A stretch of 64,000 bases of DNA from Frankia sp. RB7 (GCA_030403585.1 JAUEPE010000018.1:1-64000), one strand, 5' to 3'; positions 17,999 to 29,282 are shown, counted from the stretch's first letter. Notes: generated from the sequence alone by a model not told the origin. Program-made: numbers and translations.

Positions 17999-20593
17999 CT
18001 ATCGTACCGCACCTTCGCCAATGAGTGCGAACGGTCCCCACATCGCGGGATAAGCATTGCGGGGGGACGAGGTGTCGTCCAGGTAGGTTAACATCGCGCG
18101 CCTCAATGCTTCGGCTCGACCGATTCTTGGTTCGTTTTTGAGCAGATCGAAAGTCGAAGTGGTCAAGCGGGTAGCAGCCTCCGAATCCACGGCCCAATGC
18201 GAAACCAGCAGCGCGCGTGCGCCGGCATAGAAGAAGGCGCGCGCCAGTCCCGACAGGGCCTCGGCGCCCGGCTTGTCGCCCGCGATCGTGTTGCAGGCCG
18301 ACAGCACGACCCAATCTGCATTGAGCTTGAGCTGGGCAACTTCGCTCGCCGTGAGCAGGCCATCGTCGAGCTCCGAGGGCTGGTCGGGAATCGAGAGCGC
18401 AAGCGACGGCTCGCCCACACCCTTGATATCGCCGGCGACGAGGCCATGGGTCGCAAAGTAGATGATGCTGTATTGAGCGAGCGGTGCACGCTTGAGCGTC
18501 GCTTCGCTGGCATCGCGGCCGAGATGAATGTCGGCATCAGTCGCGCCGACATCTTTCGCCACGGCGTTCAGCTCGTCCGCCGTATCGGGCAGTTGCGGCA
18601 GCGCTTGCGCAAGCCGCGCGCGATCGACGCCCGCGCCGCGCCAGAAATCGGTATAGGCAATCGTCGCGATGCCGCGCGCGGTGACCTTGCCGCCTGCTGT
18701 GCGCCGGTCGGACGGACCGGCCTCGGCGGGATTGAACACGGGATCGCCAAAGCCGGTCATCGGCTTGACGCCTTGATCCTTGCGCGCAAAGGCGCGCAGC
18801 GATTTCAGGCTGACCACCGATGGCAATACCGAGACGGCCTGACGCCGCAGCAGCCAGGCGGCGCTGCGATAGCCTTCGAGGGTCTCCGGTATCGCTGCTT
18901 GCGGTGTCTCCGTGACGAGTAAGTGAAACGGCAGCGCAGTGAGCGCGCCCGACGGCACTGTGAGCAGGCTGCGCTTGTCCCTGGTCAGCGCCTCGACCGG
19001 GCCGAGCAGCGTGACATAGAGTTCATTGGCGAGCGCGAGGTCGAACAGACCTGATTTGCCGGAGCCGCCGCGCGCCTTGCCGACATCGAGACCCCTGCGG
19101 AAAGACGTGACCTTCTGCGCCAGCGCGTCGGCGCCAAGCGGAATCTCGCTCCAGTCGGCGCTCTCGCGCGTGATGGCAATGACATAGCTGCGGTTGTCGA
19201 TGACGGAATAGAGCACCATCGCCTCATCGGCCGATAGCAGCGGCTGGACGTCCTTGACCGTCAACGGCAGCGGGTTGGAGAGCGAGGCATAGTCGGGGAA
19301 TTCAATGGCAAGCGCCTTCTGCAAGCCGGTGCGCTCGCTTGCGATGGCTGCGATCCGCGCGCGGCTGCGCTGCTCGGAGGGAACGTCGCGCTGCGCCGAC
19401 GGCTTCGACACGGCCGCGATGATCGCTTTGTCCAACGCTTCGGATTCGGCTCCGAGATCCTGGTCCTTGCGCACCAGCTCGGCGAGACGATCGCTGCCGG
19501 CGGCGAGCCGCACCGCGAGCTTGTTCACGGCCGATGCGGCGGAGGATTGCGTGCCGCGCTGGATCGCGGCGAGCGCCTCGTCCAGCGCCTTGTCCTGCGG
19601 CAGCAGCGATTGCTGGCGCGCCACAAACAGAATCGGCAGCACCACGCGCAGCTGCGCGCGATCGTTCGCAAGCGTTTTTTCCGCGAGCGGCAACGCGTCC
19701 GCAGTTCGCCCGGAAACAAAGAGGAAATAAGCGAGATTGCTGGTGGATGTCGCAACATCAGGATGATCCGGCCCAAGCGCACGCTCGCGGATGGCGAGCG
19801 CGCGGCGATACAGCGGCTCGGCATCGGCATAGCGCTGCTGGTGCTCGTAGAGGCCGGCGAGATTGTTGAGGGACCGCGCGACGTCGGGATGATCGGGCCC
19901 CAGCGCTTTTTCCCGGATCGCGAGCGAACGCTTGATCGGCGCTTCGGCATCAGCGTCGCGGCCGAGATCGCGATCGACCTGGCCGATGTTGTTCAAGACC
20001 GTGGCGACCGCAGGATGCTCGGGCCCGGCGGCCTTCTGGTAGATCGCGAGCGCGCGCTGAAACAGCGGCTCGGCTTCGGCCTGGCGCTGCTGCCTGACAT
20101 AGAGCGTGGCCAGATTGTTGAAGGCCTGGCCGACATCGGGATGCTCGCGTGACAGGCTCTTCTCCCGGACGGCCAGCGCGCGCTTGAACAGCGGCTCGGC
20201 CTCGGCAAAGCGGCTCTGCCGCTGATACAGCGCGGCGAGATTGGTCAGTTCGGCCGCGACCAGTGCGTTGTCGAGACCGAGCGCCTTCTCCATCAATGCG
20301 ATCGAACGCTTGTAGAGCGGCTCGGCGAGATCGTCCCGGCCCTGACCGGCATAGACCTGACCAAGATTGTTCAATGCAGCGGCAAGTTCGCGGCCGTTGT
20401 CGCTCTTCTCCAGGCTCGCGACCATGCCTTGCGCCAACGGAAGCGCTTCCGAATATCTGCCGGCCCTGGTGAGCTCGTTGATCCTGGCGCTCTCCGTCGC
20501 GAGATTGCCCTTCTGGGCAAGGCCGGGCGTGGCCAGCGATGCAGTGATCGCGAGCGCCAAAACTGCGACCAGCGTCAAACGACGACGTGTCAT
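17999..20593 (-). CDS. Secreted TPR–CHAT protein
   Basis: An 864-residue protein. Signal peptide at residues 1–27 (MTRRRLTLVAVLALAITASLATPGLAQ). Residues 30–310 contain about six tandem 42-residue tetratricopeptide repeats of the kinesin-light-chain type (EPLYKRSIALMEKALG, EPLFKRALAVREKSL and so on). The C-terminal half is a CHAT domain, a caspase-like cysteine peptidase fold. His716 lies in IIYFATHGLVAG and Cys767 in VVLSACNTIAGD, the expected dyad, followed by GLARAFFYAGARALLVSHW. So the peptidase should be active, probably in the periplasm. ATG 20593 has GAGAGG upstream; a longer frame exists. The substrate is unknown. Confidence 0.9.
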   Translation of the reverse strand: MTRRRLTLVAVLALAITASLATPGLAQKGNLATESARINELTRAGRYSEALPLAQGMVASLEKSDNGRELAAALNNLGQVYAGQGRDDLAEPLYKRSIALMEKALGLDNALVAAELTNLAALYQRQSRFAEAEPLFKRALAVREKSLSREHPDVGQAFNNLATLYVRQQRQAEAEPLFQRALAIYQKAAGPEHPAVATVLNNIGQVDRDLGRDADAEAPIKRSLAIREKALGPDHPDVARSLNNLAGLYEHQQRYADAEPLYRRALAIRERALGPDHPDVATSTSNLAYFLFVSGRTADALPLAEKTLANDRAQLRVVLPILFVARQQSLLPQDKALDEALAAIQRGTQSSAASAVNKLAVRLAAGSDRLAELVRKDQDLGAESEALDKAIIAAVSKPSAQRDVPSEQRSRARIAAIASERTGLQKALAIEFPDYASLSNPLPLTVKDVQPLLSADEAMVLYSVIDNRSYVIAITRESADWSEIPLGADALAQKVTSFRRGLDVGKARGGSGKSGLFDLALANELYVTLLGPVEALTRDKRSLLTVPSGALTALPFHLLVTETPQAAIPETLEGYRSAAWLLRRQAVSVLPSVVSLKSLRAFARKDQGVKPMTGFGDPVFNPAEAGPSDRRTAGGKVTARGIATIAYTDFWRGAGVDRARLAQALPQLPDTADELNAVAKDVGATDADIHLGRDASEATLKRAPLAQYSIIYFATHGLVAGDIKGVGEPSLALSIPDQPSELDDGLLTASEVAQLKLNADWVVLSACNTIAGDKPGAEALSGLARAFFYAGARALLVSHWAVDSEAATRLTTSTFDLLKNEPRIGRAEALRRAMLTYLDDTSSPRNAYPAMWGPFALIGEGAVR

Positions 20594-20671
20594 GAACCCT
20601 CTCGCTGCGCGCCTTGAGACCATTACGGTCTTGGGTCGCAGCGATGGGCAGCAGCGTTCAAATTGTTGCGT

Positions 20672-21406
20672 TCAGCCTGCCTTCGCGCGCGCCTCGCCAA
20701 CGAGGCGAACCAGCATCTCGCGCAGTGCCGTGCCGTTGGTGACCCGCTCCGGAAAATCCAGCCGCAGCGCGATCTGGCCGTCCTGCATGTCGATGCCTTC
20801 GGGGTCGCAGCCGGTGCAGCGCCAGTCGCCTGCGGCCGCGCCGAGTAGCTTTGTTGCGTAAAGTCCCATGGCGTCGCGGTGGTCGGCATTCATGTGCTCG
20901 ACCGCGCCTTCCTCCGCCGCCAGCAGGTCCTCGGCACCGGCGAGATCCGTGAGAAACTGCTCAGGCTTGAGATCGACGATTCGGCCGAAGCCCGCGACCA
21001 GATGGGTTCCGGTGGGCTGGATCCGAAAGAACGAAAAATCCTTAAATGAAACAAAGGCTTCCGCCGAAGGATGGGCATTGAGATACCGCCGCTGGAGCAG
21101 ATCCCTCTCGTCGCCGGCCTCTTCCGCCCGGCCGGACAGCATGATCCGGGCGCCTTCCAGCGGATCGCCGGCGGCGCGCTCGTCCAGCATCAGAGAGACC
21201 CGGCTGTCTGCGAGAATGTTCTTGGTATGAACCGCCAATCGGGAGATCAGCAGGATCGGGGAACCGTCCGGATGGCTGGCCAGATTGACCAGGGAACAAT
21301 AGGGATCGCCGCTGCCCGACATAAGGGTCGCGAGCGCCCCCTGCCGGGATCGCCTGAGCAGCGATTTGGCGAGCTTTTCGGGTGCGAGATCGGAGGTCGG
21401 TTGCAT
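20672..21406 (-). CDS. HugZ-like pyridoxamine-phosphate-oxidase-fold protein with DUF2470
   Basis: A 244-residue protein. The N-terminal split-barrel FMN-binding fold (residues 10–140) includes GALATLMSGSGDPYCSLVNLASHPDGSPILLISRLAVHTKNI, and the C-terminal DUF2470 domain has VEHMNADHRDAMGLYA. This architecture is shared with HugZ/HutZ haem-utilisation proteins, but many relatives have other roles. ATG 21406 is chosen; a TTG 27 bases upstream is possible. It lies 212–240 bases upstream of chvI, divergently oriented. Confidence 0.85.
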   Translation of the reverse strand: MQPTSDLAPEKLAKSLLRRSRQGALATLMSGSGDPYCSLVNLASHPDGSPILLISRLAVHTKNILADSRVSLMLDERAAGDPLEGARIMLSGRAEEAGDERDLLQRRYLNAHPSAEAFVSFKDFSFFRIQPTGTHLVAGFGRIVDLKPEQFLTDLAGAEDLLAAEEGAVEHMNADHRDAMGLYATKLLGAAAGDWRCTGCDPEGIDMQDGQIALRLDFPERVTNGTALREMLVRLVGEARAKAG

Positions 21407-21645
21407 GGGCTTTCTCGACTCAGGTGGTTGCAAGGCAGGCCTTTTTTCGGGTAAACCGGGGCCCGGTTATGGGTCGATATGCGGCGAATCCGCCGTGTTT
21501 CGTGGAACTTGGTCACACTTCAGCCCAGCTTGCATTGCTCGGTGACAAGGTTCGAATGCCAATTCGGCACCCATGTATGCGGCGCATCACTGGATTGCTC
21601 GCCGTTTAAGCCACGACCCAAACGGAAAGCAGAAAGCAGAGGCTC

Positions 21646-22347
21646 ATGCCCACAATCGCTTTGGTCGACGACGACCGCAACATTCTCACATCCGTCTCGA
21701 TCGCGCTGGAAGCCGAAGGCTATCGCATCATGACCTACACCGACGGCGCTTCCGCGCTTGACGGTTTCCGCACCACCCAGCCCGATCTCGCCATCCTCGA
21801 CATCAAGATGCCGCGCATGGACGGCATGGAGACGCTGCGCCGACTCAGGCAAAAGTCCGACCTGCCGGTGATCTTCCTGACCTCCAAGGACGAGGAGATC
21901 GACGAACTGTTCGGCCTCAAGATGGGCGCCGACGATTTCATCCGCAAACCATTCTCGCAGCGCCTGCTGGTCGAACGCGTCAAGGCGGTGCTGCGCCGCT
22001 CGGCGCCGAAAGATCCGACCGTCGCGCCGAAGGAGAACGACGCCAAGGCACTCGACCGCGGCCTGCTGCGCATGGACCCGGAACGGCATACCTGCACCTG
22101 GAAGAACGAGCCGGTGACGCTGACGGTCACCGAATTCCTGATCCTCCAGGCACTGGCGACACGGCCCGGCGTGGTCAAGAGCCGCAACGCGCTGATGGAC
22201 GCCGCCTATGACGACCAGGTCTATGTCGACGACCGCACCATCGACAGCCACATCAAGCGGCTGCGCAAGAAGTTCAAGGTGACGGACAACGATTTCGAGA
22301 TGATCGAGACGCTCTATGGCGTCGGCTACCGCTTCAAGGAAGCCTGA
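21646..22347 (+). CDS. chvI: Response regulator ChvI
   Basis: An OmpR-type regulator of 233 residues. The receiver has the phospho-acceptor D52 (LAILDIKMPRMDG), acidic pocket DDD at 8–10 and a conserved lysine in FIRKPF. The C-terminal winged helix contains TVTEFLILQALATRPGVVKSRNALMDAAYDDQVYVDDRTIDSHIKRLRKKF. This sequence is strongly ChvI-like. In Rhizobiales, ChvI with ChvG responds to acid and envelope stress and controls exopolysaccharide and host interaction. The sensor gene follows after 200 bases. Confidence 0.94.
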   Translation: MPTIALVDDDRNILTSVSIALEAEGYRIMTYTDGASALDGFRTTQPDLAILDIKMPRMDGMETLRRLRQKSDLPVIFLTSKDEEIDELFGLKMGADDFIRKPFSQRLLVERVKAVLRRSAPKDPTVAPKENDAKALDRGLLRMDPERHTCTWKNEPVTLTVTEFLILQALATRPGVVKSRNALMDAAYDDQVYVDDRTIDSHIKRLRKKFKVTDNDFEMIETLYGVGYRFKEA

Positions 22348-22450
22348 GGCGCCCGCGCCTTTACAACAGATGAGGGCTGCGCCGGTTCTGATTCCATCAG
22401 AACCGGGCATGCTCTGAAGCGCGATGTGATCGCGCTTCAGGTTATTGTTT

Positions 22451-22500
22451 GAGCATGATCTTTTCGGAAAACCGCTGCACACTTTTCCGGATCATGCTCT
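22451..22500. repeat. Palindromic intergenic repeat between chvI and chvG
   Basis: An imperfect 50-base palindrome begins gagcatgatcttttcgg and ends ccggatcatgctct. It is a well-known repeat pattern in Bradyrhizobium genomes (recalled, not searched). A smaller palindrome (gaagcgcgatgtgatcgcgcttc) precedes it at 22416–22438. Lying inside the two-component operon, it could cause partial termination or protect the chvI transcript. Confidence 0.75.
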
Positions 22501-22547
22501 AGGATGCGGGGACCGTCGCACGAGCTGTCCTAACGCGGGCGTAAGCA

Positions 22548-24338
22548 TTGCTTGACCGAACGCAGCCTGATCCGAGTTCGAACGCCGAGGACGTTACCGC
22601 CCACGGCGCCTCGGAGCATGACGACAAGCCGGTCGCGCGCGGCTGGGGACCGCTGAACTGGCTCAAGCGCGCCGGGCAATTCTTCTTCGCGCTGTCCTTC
22701 TCGAGCCTGACCCGCCGCATCGTCTCGCTCAACCTCGCGGGCCTTGTCGCCCTGGTCGCGAGCATCCTGTATCTGTCGCAGTTCCGCGCCGGCCTGATCG
22801 ACGCGCGCGCGCAGAGCCTGCTGGTGCAGGCCGAAATCATCGCCGGCGCCATTGGCGCCTCGGCGACGGTGCAGACCAATGCGATCACCGTCGATCCCGA
22901 GCGGCTGCTCGACCTGAAACTGGGTGAGAGCTATGGCGGGCCCGACGATTCGCTGGATTTTCCGATCAATCCCGAGCGCGTGGCGCCGGTGTTGCGCACG
23001 CTGATCTCGCCTACCAAGACCCGCGCGCGGATATTCGATCCCAACGGTTCGGTGTTGCTCGACAGCCGTGACCTCGACGTTCTCAGGGCCTTCCCGCTAC
23101 CGCCACCGTCCGAGAAACCCGGGCTGGTCGAGCGCGCCATGGTCGCGACCCGCACCTGGCTGAACCGCGGTGACCTGCCGCTCTACCGCGAACTCGGGCG
23201 CGAGAACGGCAACGGCTATGTGGAAGTCGCCGATGCGCTTCAGGGCCAGAAGCGCTCGATGGTTCGAGTCAATGCACGCGGCGAGGTGATTGTCTCGGTT
23301 GCGGTCCCCGTGCAGCGTGCGCGCGCCATCCATGGTGCGCTGATGCTGTCGACCCAGGGCGACGAAATCGATCAAATGGTCACGGCCGAGCGCCTGGCGA
23401 TCCTGAAGGTCGGCGGCGTCGCCGCCGCGGTCATGATCATGCTGTCGCTGCTGCTCGCGAGCACGATTGCAGGTCCTGTTCGCCGGCTCGCCGACAGCGC
23501 CGAGCTGGTCCGCCGCCGCATCAAGACCCGCGTCGAGATTCCCGACTTCACCCGCCGCCGCGACGAGATCGGCCATCTCTCCGGCGCGCTGCGCGATATG
23601 ACCGGCGCGCTCTACAAGCGGATCGAGGCGATCGAGATGTTCGCCGCCGACGTCGCCCACGAGTTGAAGAACCCGCTGACCTCGCTGCGCTCCGCGGTCG
23701 AGACGATGCCGCTGGCGCGCAACGAGACCAGCCGTGCCCGCCTGCTCGAAGTGATCGAGCACGACGTCAAGCGGCTCGACCGCCTGATCTCGGACATCTC
23801 GGATGCAAGCCGGCTCGATGCCGAATTGCAGCGGCAGGATGCTGTCCCGGTCGATCTCAAGCGGCTCCTGGGCACGCTGGTTGCCGTCGCCAATGAGACA
23901 AAACTCGGCCACGACGTCGCCGTCGAAGCGCGCTTCGAGGGCCGCGGCCCGACGGACTCGCTTGCGGTCACCGGCCATGATTCGCGGCTCGGGCAGGTGG
24001 TCTCCAACCTGCTCTCCAACGCGCAGTCATTCTCCGAGCCCGGAGCCAAGGTGCGCCTGACCTGCCGCCGTGTCCGCGGCGAGATCGAGATCGTGGTCGA
24101 CGACGACGGCCCGGGCATCCGTGACGACGCGCTGGAGCGCATCTTCGAGCGCTTCTACACCGACCGGCCGCACCAGGGTTTTGGGCAGAATTCCGGCCTC
24201 GGCCTGTCGATCTCCAAGCAGATCGTCGATGCCCATGGCGGGCGCATCTGGGCGGAGAATCGCGCCGGCCCTGCCGACGAGGATGGTGCGCCGACAGTTG
24301 CCGGCGCGCACTTCGTGGTGAGGCTGCCGGCGCTATGA
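22548..24338 (+). CDS. chvG: Sensor histidine kinase ChvG
   Basis: A 596-residue inner-membrane kinase. Two transmembrane segments (about residues 62–85 and 285–307) flank a large periplasmic domain. A HAMP region follows (IAGPVRRLADSAELVRRR). The phospho-acceptor H371 is in VAHELKNPLTSLRSAVE. N-box (QVVSNLLSNAQSF), G1 (VDDDGPGIRD) and G2 (GLGLSISKQIVDAHGG) are complete. Start is TTG 22548. Its stop overlaps the ATG of hprK (ATGA), so translation is coupled. It pairs with ChvI. Confidence 0.94.
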   Translation: MLDRTQPDPSSNAEDVTAHGASEHDDKPVARGWGPLNWLKRAGQFFFALSFSSLTRRIVSLNLAGLVALVASILYLSQFRAGLIDARAQSLLVQAEIIAGAIGASATVQTNAITVDPERLLDLKLGESYGGPDDSLDFPINPERVAPVLRTLISPTKTRARIFDPNGSVLLDSRDLDVLRAFPLPPPSEKPGLVERAMVATRTWLNRGDLPLYRELGRENGNGYVEVADALQGQKRSMVRVNARGEVIVSVAVPVQRARAIHGALMLSTQGDEIDQMVTAERLAILKVGGVAAAVMIMLSLLLASTIAGPVRRLADSAELVRRRIKTRVEIPDFTRRRDEIGHLSGALRDMTGALYKRIEAIEMFAADVAHELKNPLTSLRSAVETMPLARNETSRARLLEVIEHDVKRLDRLISDISDASRLDAELQRQDAVPVDLKRLLGTLVAVANETKLGHDVAVEARFEGRGPTDSLAVTGHDSRLGQVVSNLLSNAQSFSEPGAKVRLTCRRVRGEIEIVVDDDGPGIRDDALERIFERFYTDRPHQGFGQNSGLGLSISKQIVDAHGGRIWAENRAGPADEDGAPTVAGAHFVVRLPAL

Positions 24339-24799
24339 GCCAAGGCGGTTTGAACGAACGCGGGCCGAGCGTTCACGCCTCCGCGGTCAAGGTCGGCCCC
24401 CTGGCGGTGCTGATCCGCGGGCCCTCGGGCGCCGGCAAATCGCGCCTTGCCTTCGATTTGATCATGGCGGGGCGCTCAGGCGTGGTCGACGACGCCGTCC
24501 TGGTCGGCGACGACCGTGTCCATCTGGCGACAGTCGGCCATGAAATTGCGGTCCGGCCCGCCCCCCTGCTGGCCGGCCTGATCGAGATCCGGGGACTGGG
24601 AATCCGCGGCTGCGACTTCGTGGAGCATGCGACGGTCGGCCTCGTGGTCGATCTGGAAGCCGACGACGCCGAACGGCTGCCGCCGGCGGAATCGCTGAAA
24701 ACCACCATTTTGGGTGTCGAAATACCGCGAATCCCGGTCGGGCGCGGCCATTCGCCCCTCCCCTTGGTTGTCGCAGCCTTGACCACTACCAAGAGTTAA
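24335..24799 (+). CDS. hprK: HPr kinase/phosphorylase, short alphaproteobacterial form
   Basis: A 154-residue protein with only the C-terminal kinase domain of HprK (Gram-positive forms are about 310 residues). Walker A is GPSGAGKS at residues 29–36. DDAVLVGDDRVHL and the C-terminal GRGHSPLPLVVAAL region match the short family. It phosphorylates HPr on serine, acting on the HPr encoded two genes downstream. The start overlaps the chvG stop by four bases. Confidence 0.92.
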   Translation: MSQGGLNERGPSVHASAVKVGPLAVLIRGPSGAGKSRLAFDLIMAGRSGVVDDAVLVGDDRVHLATVGHEIAVRPAPLLAGLIEIRGLGIRGCDFVEHATVGLVVDLEADDAERLPPAESLKTTILGVEIPRIPVGRGHSPLPLVVAALTTTKS

Positions 24800-25006
24800 C
24801 CTCCGGCTCACCCTTGAGGCGATTGTTTGAAGGGAAATGGTAACCATATGAACCCCACACTCGCGACCGAATAGACCGGCGCAGCTCCCCTTATCCATCC
24901 GTCTAGATTCAGGGAGATACGCAACATCCCCCCTTGCGCGGGGGCTCTGGATGGTCAAAGTGGCGCGTTCGTGCGGTGCACCAAAAGCGCCCGCGGGAGT
25001 TTTCCG

Positions 25007-25408
25007 ATGATTGGTCTAGTACTTGTGACCCACGGGCGCCTTGCCGACGAATTCAAGGCAGCGCTTGAACACGTCATGGGCCCACAAAAGCAAATTGAAG
25101 CGATTACGATCGGTGCCGAAGACGATTCCGATCTGTGCCGAAGCGACATCATCGAGGCGGTTAACCGCGTCGATTCCGGCGACGGCGTTGCGATCCTCAC
25201 CGACATGTTCGGCGGCACCCCGTCGAACCTTGCGATTTCCTGCATGAGCCGGCCGAAGGTCGAAGTGCTCGCGGGCATCAACCTGCCCATGCTGGTGAAG
25301 CTCGCCAAGGTGCGCGAGGAGCGGCCGCTGCCCGACGCCATCGCGATGGCCCAGGAAGCCGGCCGCAAATACGTCACCATCGCCAGTCGGGTGCTCGCCG
25401 GCAAATGA
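25007..25408 (+). CDS. PTS EIIA component of the mannose family
   Basis: A 133-residue cytosolic protein starting at ATG 25007 after a GGGAG. H9 in IGLVLVTHGRLADEF is the phospho-histidine. TDMFGGTPSNLA is the family signature. No EIIB or EIIC is present, so it is part of the regulatory (non-transporting) PTS of alphaproteobacteria, accepting phosphate from HPr. It overlaps the HPr gene by four bases (ATGA). Confidence 0.94.
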   Translation: MIGLVLVTHGRLADEFKAALEHVMGPQKQIEAITIGAEDDSDLCRSDIIEAVNRVDSGDGVAILTDMFGGTPSNLAISCMSRPKVEVLAGINLPMLVKLAKVREERPLPDAIAMAQEAGRKYVTIASRVLAGK

Positions 25409-25722
25409 GCGACGACGCGCCACAAGCGGGGACAGGCGTGCCCGCGGGCGCGATCTCCAAAGAGCTCCTGATCATCAACAAGCGCGGCCTGCATGCGCGC
25501 GCCTCGGCGAAATTCGTCCAGGCGGTCGAGCGCTTCAACGCGCAGGTGTGGGTGACGCGCGGCGGCGAGACCGTCGGCGGCACCTCGATCATGGGTCTGA
25601 TGATGCTCGCGGCAGGACCGGGCACGACGATCACGGTCGCCGCCGCCGGCGACGATGCCGAAGCCGCGCTCGTGGCGATTGCCGAACTCGTTGAAAGCAA
25701 ATTCAACGAGGAAGGGGTTTAG
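25405..25722 (+). CDS. ptsH: HPr phosphocarrier protein
   Basis: A 105-residue HPr with a 17-residue N-terminal extension. H30 in NKRGLHARASAKFV is the EI phosphorylation site. S61 in GTSIMGLMMLAAGPGT corresponds to the regulatory Ser46 that HPr kinase modifies. So both regulatory residues are intact and fit with the adjacent hprK. It may equally be called npr. It is convergent with the GT39 gene, nine bases away, with no terminator visible between. Confidence 0.95.
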   Translation: MSDDAPQAGTGVPAGAISKELLIINKRGLHARASAKFVQAVERFNAQVWVTRGGETVGGTSIMGLMMLAAGPGTTITVAAAGDDAEAALVAIAELVESKFNEEGV

Positions 25723-25731
25723 GCCCCTCGA

Positions 25732-27357
25732 TCACTTCGCCGGCGGGGCGATGTAGACGTTCCAACTCATCGACGGGCCGGCCTTGCCGTGGGTGAAGCG
25801 GCGCGTCGTCATCACCATGCGCTCGGCGTTCGGCGCTATCTCGGACACCCATTTTTCGAATGCAGGCAGGCGACCATCGGTCGGATCGAACACGCCGATA
25901 AAACCGTATTTCTTGACGTCATCCAGTGACGTCAGCCCGGAGGACCAGGCCTCGTTCGGGATGAACGCAACCGGATGGTCGGGGCTGTAGAACACCATCG
26001 GCTGGATTGATTCCATCGTGCCGGCGACGATCGCCCAGCGCGAGGCGAAGCGCGAATGCCAGGCCTGCGTCAGCTCGCGCGCAAGCTCCGAGCGCGCACC
26101 ATAGGTCGCCGTGTTGTCCGAATTCGCCGCCATCTCGCGTGCCGCGATCCAGGGCGAGGCAACCAGCGTCGCGACGCTGAGCACCAGCCAGATCACGACG
26201 ATATTGAACAGCGTCGCGCTCTGCACCCGTAGCGCCGGAATCGCGACCAGCGCAAGCGGCACCAGGAAGAACAGCGAGATGCCCCAATCGGTCTTCATGT
26301 AGATGGAGAACACGAGCGCGCCGAGCGGCGGCCCGGCCGCGACGATGATCTGGATGATCCAGATGTTCAGCGCCTGGGAAACATTGACGCCCGGATTGAC
26401 ACCGCGCGCCCAGGCCCGCGTGACGATGCGCAGCGGCGCGCGCACGAGCAGTGTCAGCCAAGGCGGCACCAGCGCCATCGCGAGTGCCGCGAGCGCCACG
26501 GGAAGAGCCAGCAGCGCGACATTGTGCAGGACATAACCGAACACGAGCTGATGCACGAGGCCGGCATCCTCGATGCTGTAGGTATCGCCGGCATAGGTCA
26601 GCGGCACGAAATGGGCATCCGCAAGCCAGACGATGTGCGGGATCATCGCCACGGCCATCGTCACGATCGCGACCCAGGGCGCCGGCGACAGCAGGAATTT
26701 CAGCCGTTCGGGATGGATCAGTGCGGCGAGCCCGATGGCGCCGATCATGGTCAGCACCCAATATTTGGTCATCAGCGCCAGCGCGCCGGCGAGCCCGAGC
26801 CAGATTCCGGACTGCCAACTCCGCTTCTCGAACGCGTTGAGATAAGCCAGCACGACGAGCGGCAGAGTGACGAGCTGAAGCAGATCGGGGTTGTACTTGA
26901 AACCCTTGAAGTTGAAGATCGGATAGAGCGCGACCATCACCACGACCAGGAACGCGCGGCGCGGATCGACCACGCGCAACGCGACCAGCCAGCAGATCAC
27001 CATGCCGACGCTGACCGTCGCCATCGCCAGCGCATAGGTCGCCCAGTCCGTTGCCGGAAGAACCCAGAACCAGAGCCCGGCGATCCAGCCCGACAGCGGC
27101 GGATGCTTGCCGTAGCCCCACAGGAACTTCTGGCCCCAGCCCCAGGCTTCTGCGACGTCCATGTGAACGTCCTGCGCTGCCTTGAGATTGATCAGGATGA
27201 AGGTCCAGATCACCGCATGCAGGATGGCGAGCTGGATCACCAGCCCAAGCCGGGCCGCGGGGTCGGTCGCGTAGGCAACCAGCCAGGCCCGGAAGCGGTT
27301 GAAGCTCACCCGGGTTTTTACGCGCGCGCGGGCGGAGGGGATCGAGGTCGTTGACAT
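25732..27357 (-). CDS. Glycosyltransferase family 39 protein (ArnT/PMT-like)
   Basis: A 541-residue inner-membrane enzyme with about ten to twelve hydrophobic helices. After the first helix it has DVAEAWGWGQKFLWGYGKHPPLSGWIAGLWFW, with the acidic residue and GKHPPL motif of GT39 proteins. These transfer sugars from polyprenyl-phosphate donors to lipids or proteins at the periplasmic face. The C-terminal soluble part (about 420–541) is typical. ATG 27357 is preferred over an upstream start in the lepA promoter region. Acceptor unknown. Confidence 0.87.
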   Translation of the reverse strand: MSTTSIPSARARVKTRVSFNRFRAWLVAYATDPAARLGLVIQLAILHAVIWTFILINLKAAQDVHMDVAEAWGWGQKFLWGYGKHPPLSGWIAGLWFWVLPATDWATYALAMATVSVGMVICWLVALRVVDPRRAFLVVVMVALYPIFNFKGFKYNPDLLQLVTLPLVVLAYLNAFEKRSWQSGIWLGLAGALALMTKYWVLTMIGAIGLAALIHPERLKFLLSPAPWVAIVTMAVAMIPHIVWLADAHFVPLTYAGDTYSIEDAGLVHQLVFGYVLHNVALLALPVALAALAMALVPPWLTLLVRAPLRIVTRAWARGVNPGVNVSQALNIWIIQIIVAAGPPLGALVFSIYMKTDWGISLFFLVPLALVAIPALRVQSATLFNIVVIWLVLSVATLVASPWIAAREMAANSDNTATYGARSELARELTQAWHSRFASRWAIVAGTMESIQPMVFYSPDHPVAFIPNEAWSSGLTSLDDVKKYGFIGVFDPTDGRLPAFEKWVSEIAPNAERMVMTTRRFTHGKAGPSMSWNVYIAPPAK

Positions 27358-27470
27358 CGCCGTTGCGTAGCGCGTTTTGGGCTCCCGTGGAATCAGCTTG
27401 ACGTGAAGAAAGACCCTGAAATTACAGCAATATGGTTGCCGCACGGGGATGTGAGTGGTATCCCGCGCCC

Positions 27471-29282
<1,812 letters not shown>

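Noticed and set aside
17804..18091. Plus-strand open frame of 95 codons upstream of pckA
   Set aside because: It overlaps the 3' end of the CHAT gene, lacks a ribosome-binding site and resembles no family.
19740..20470. DNA-level tandem repeats with about 126-base period
   Set aside because: They encode the TPRs of the CHAT protein and need no separate explanation.
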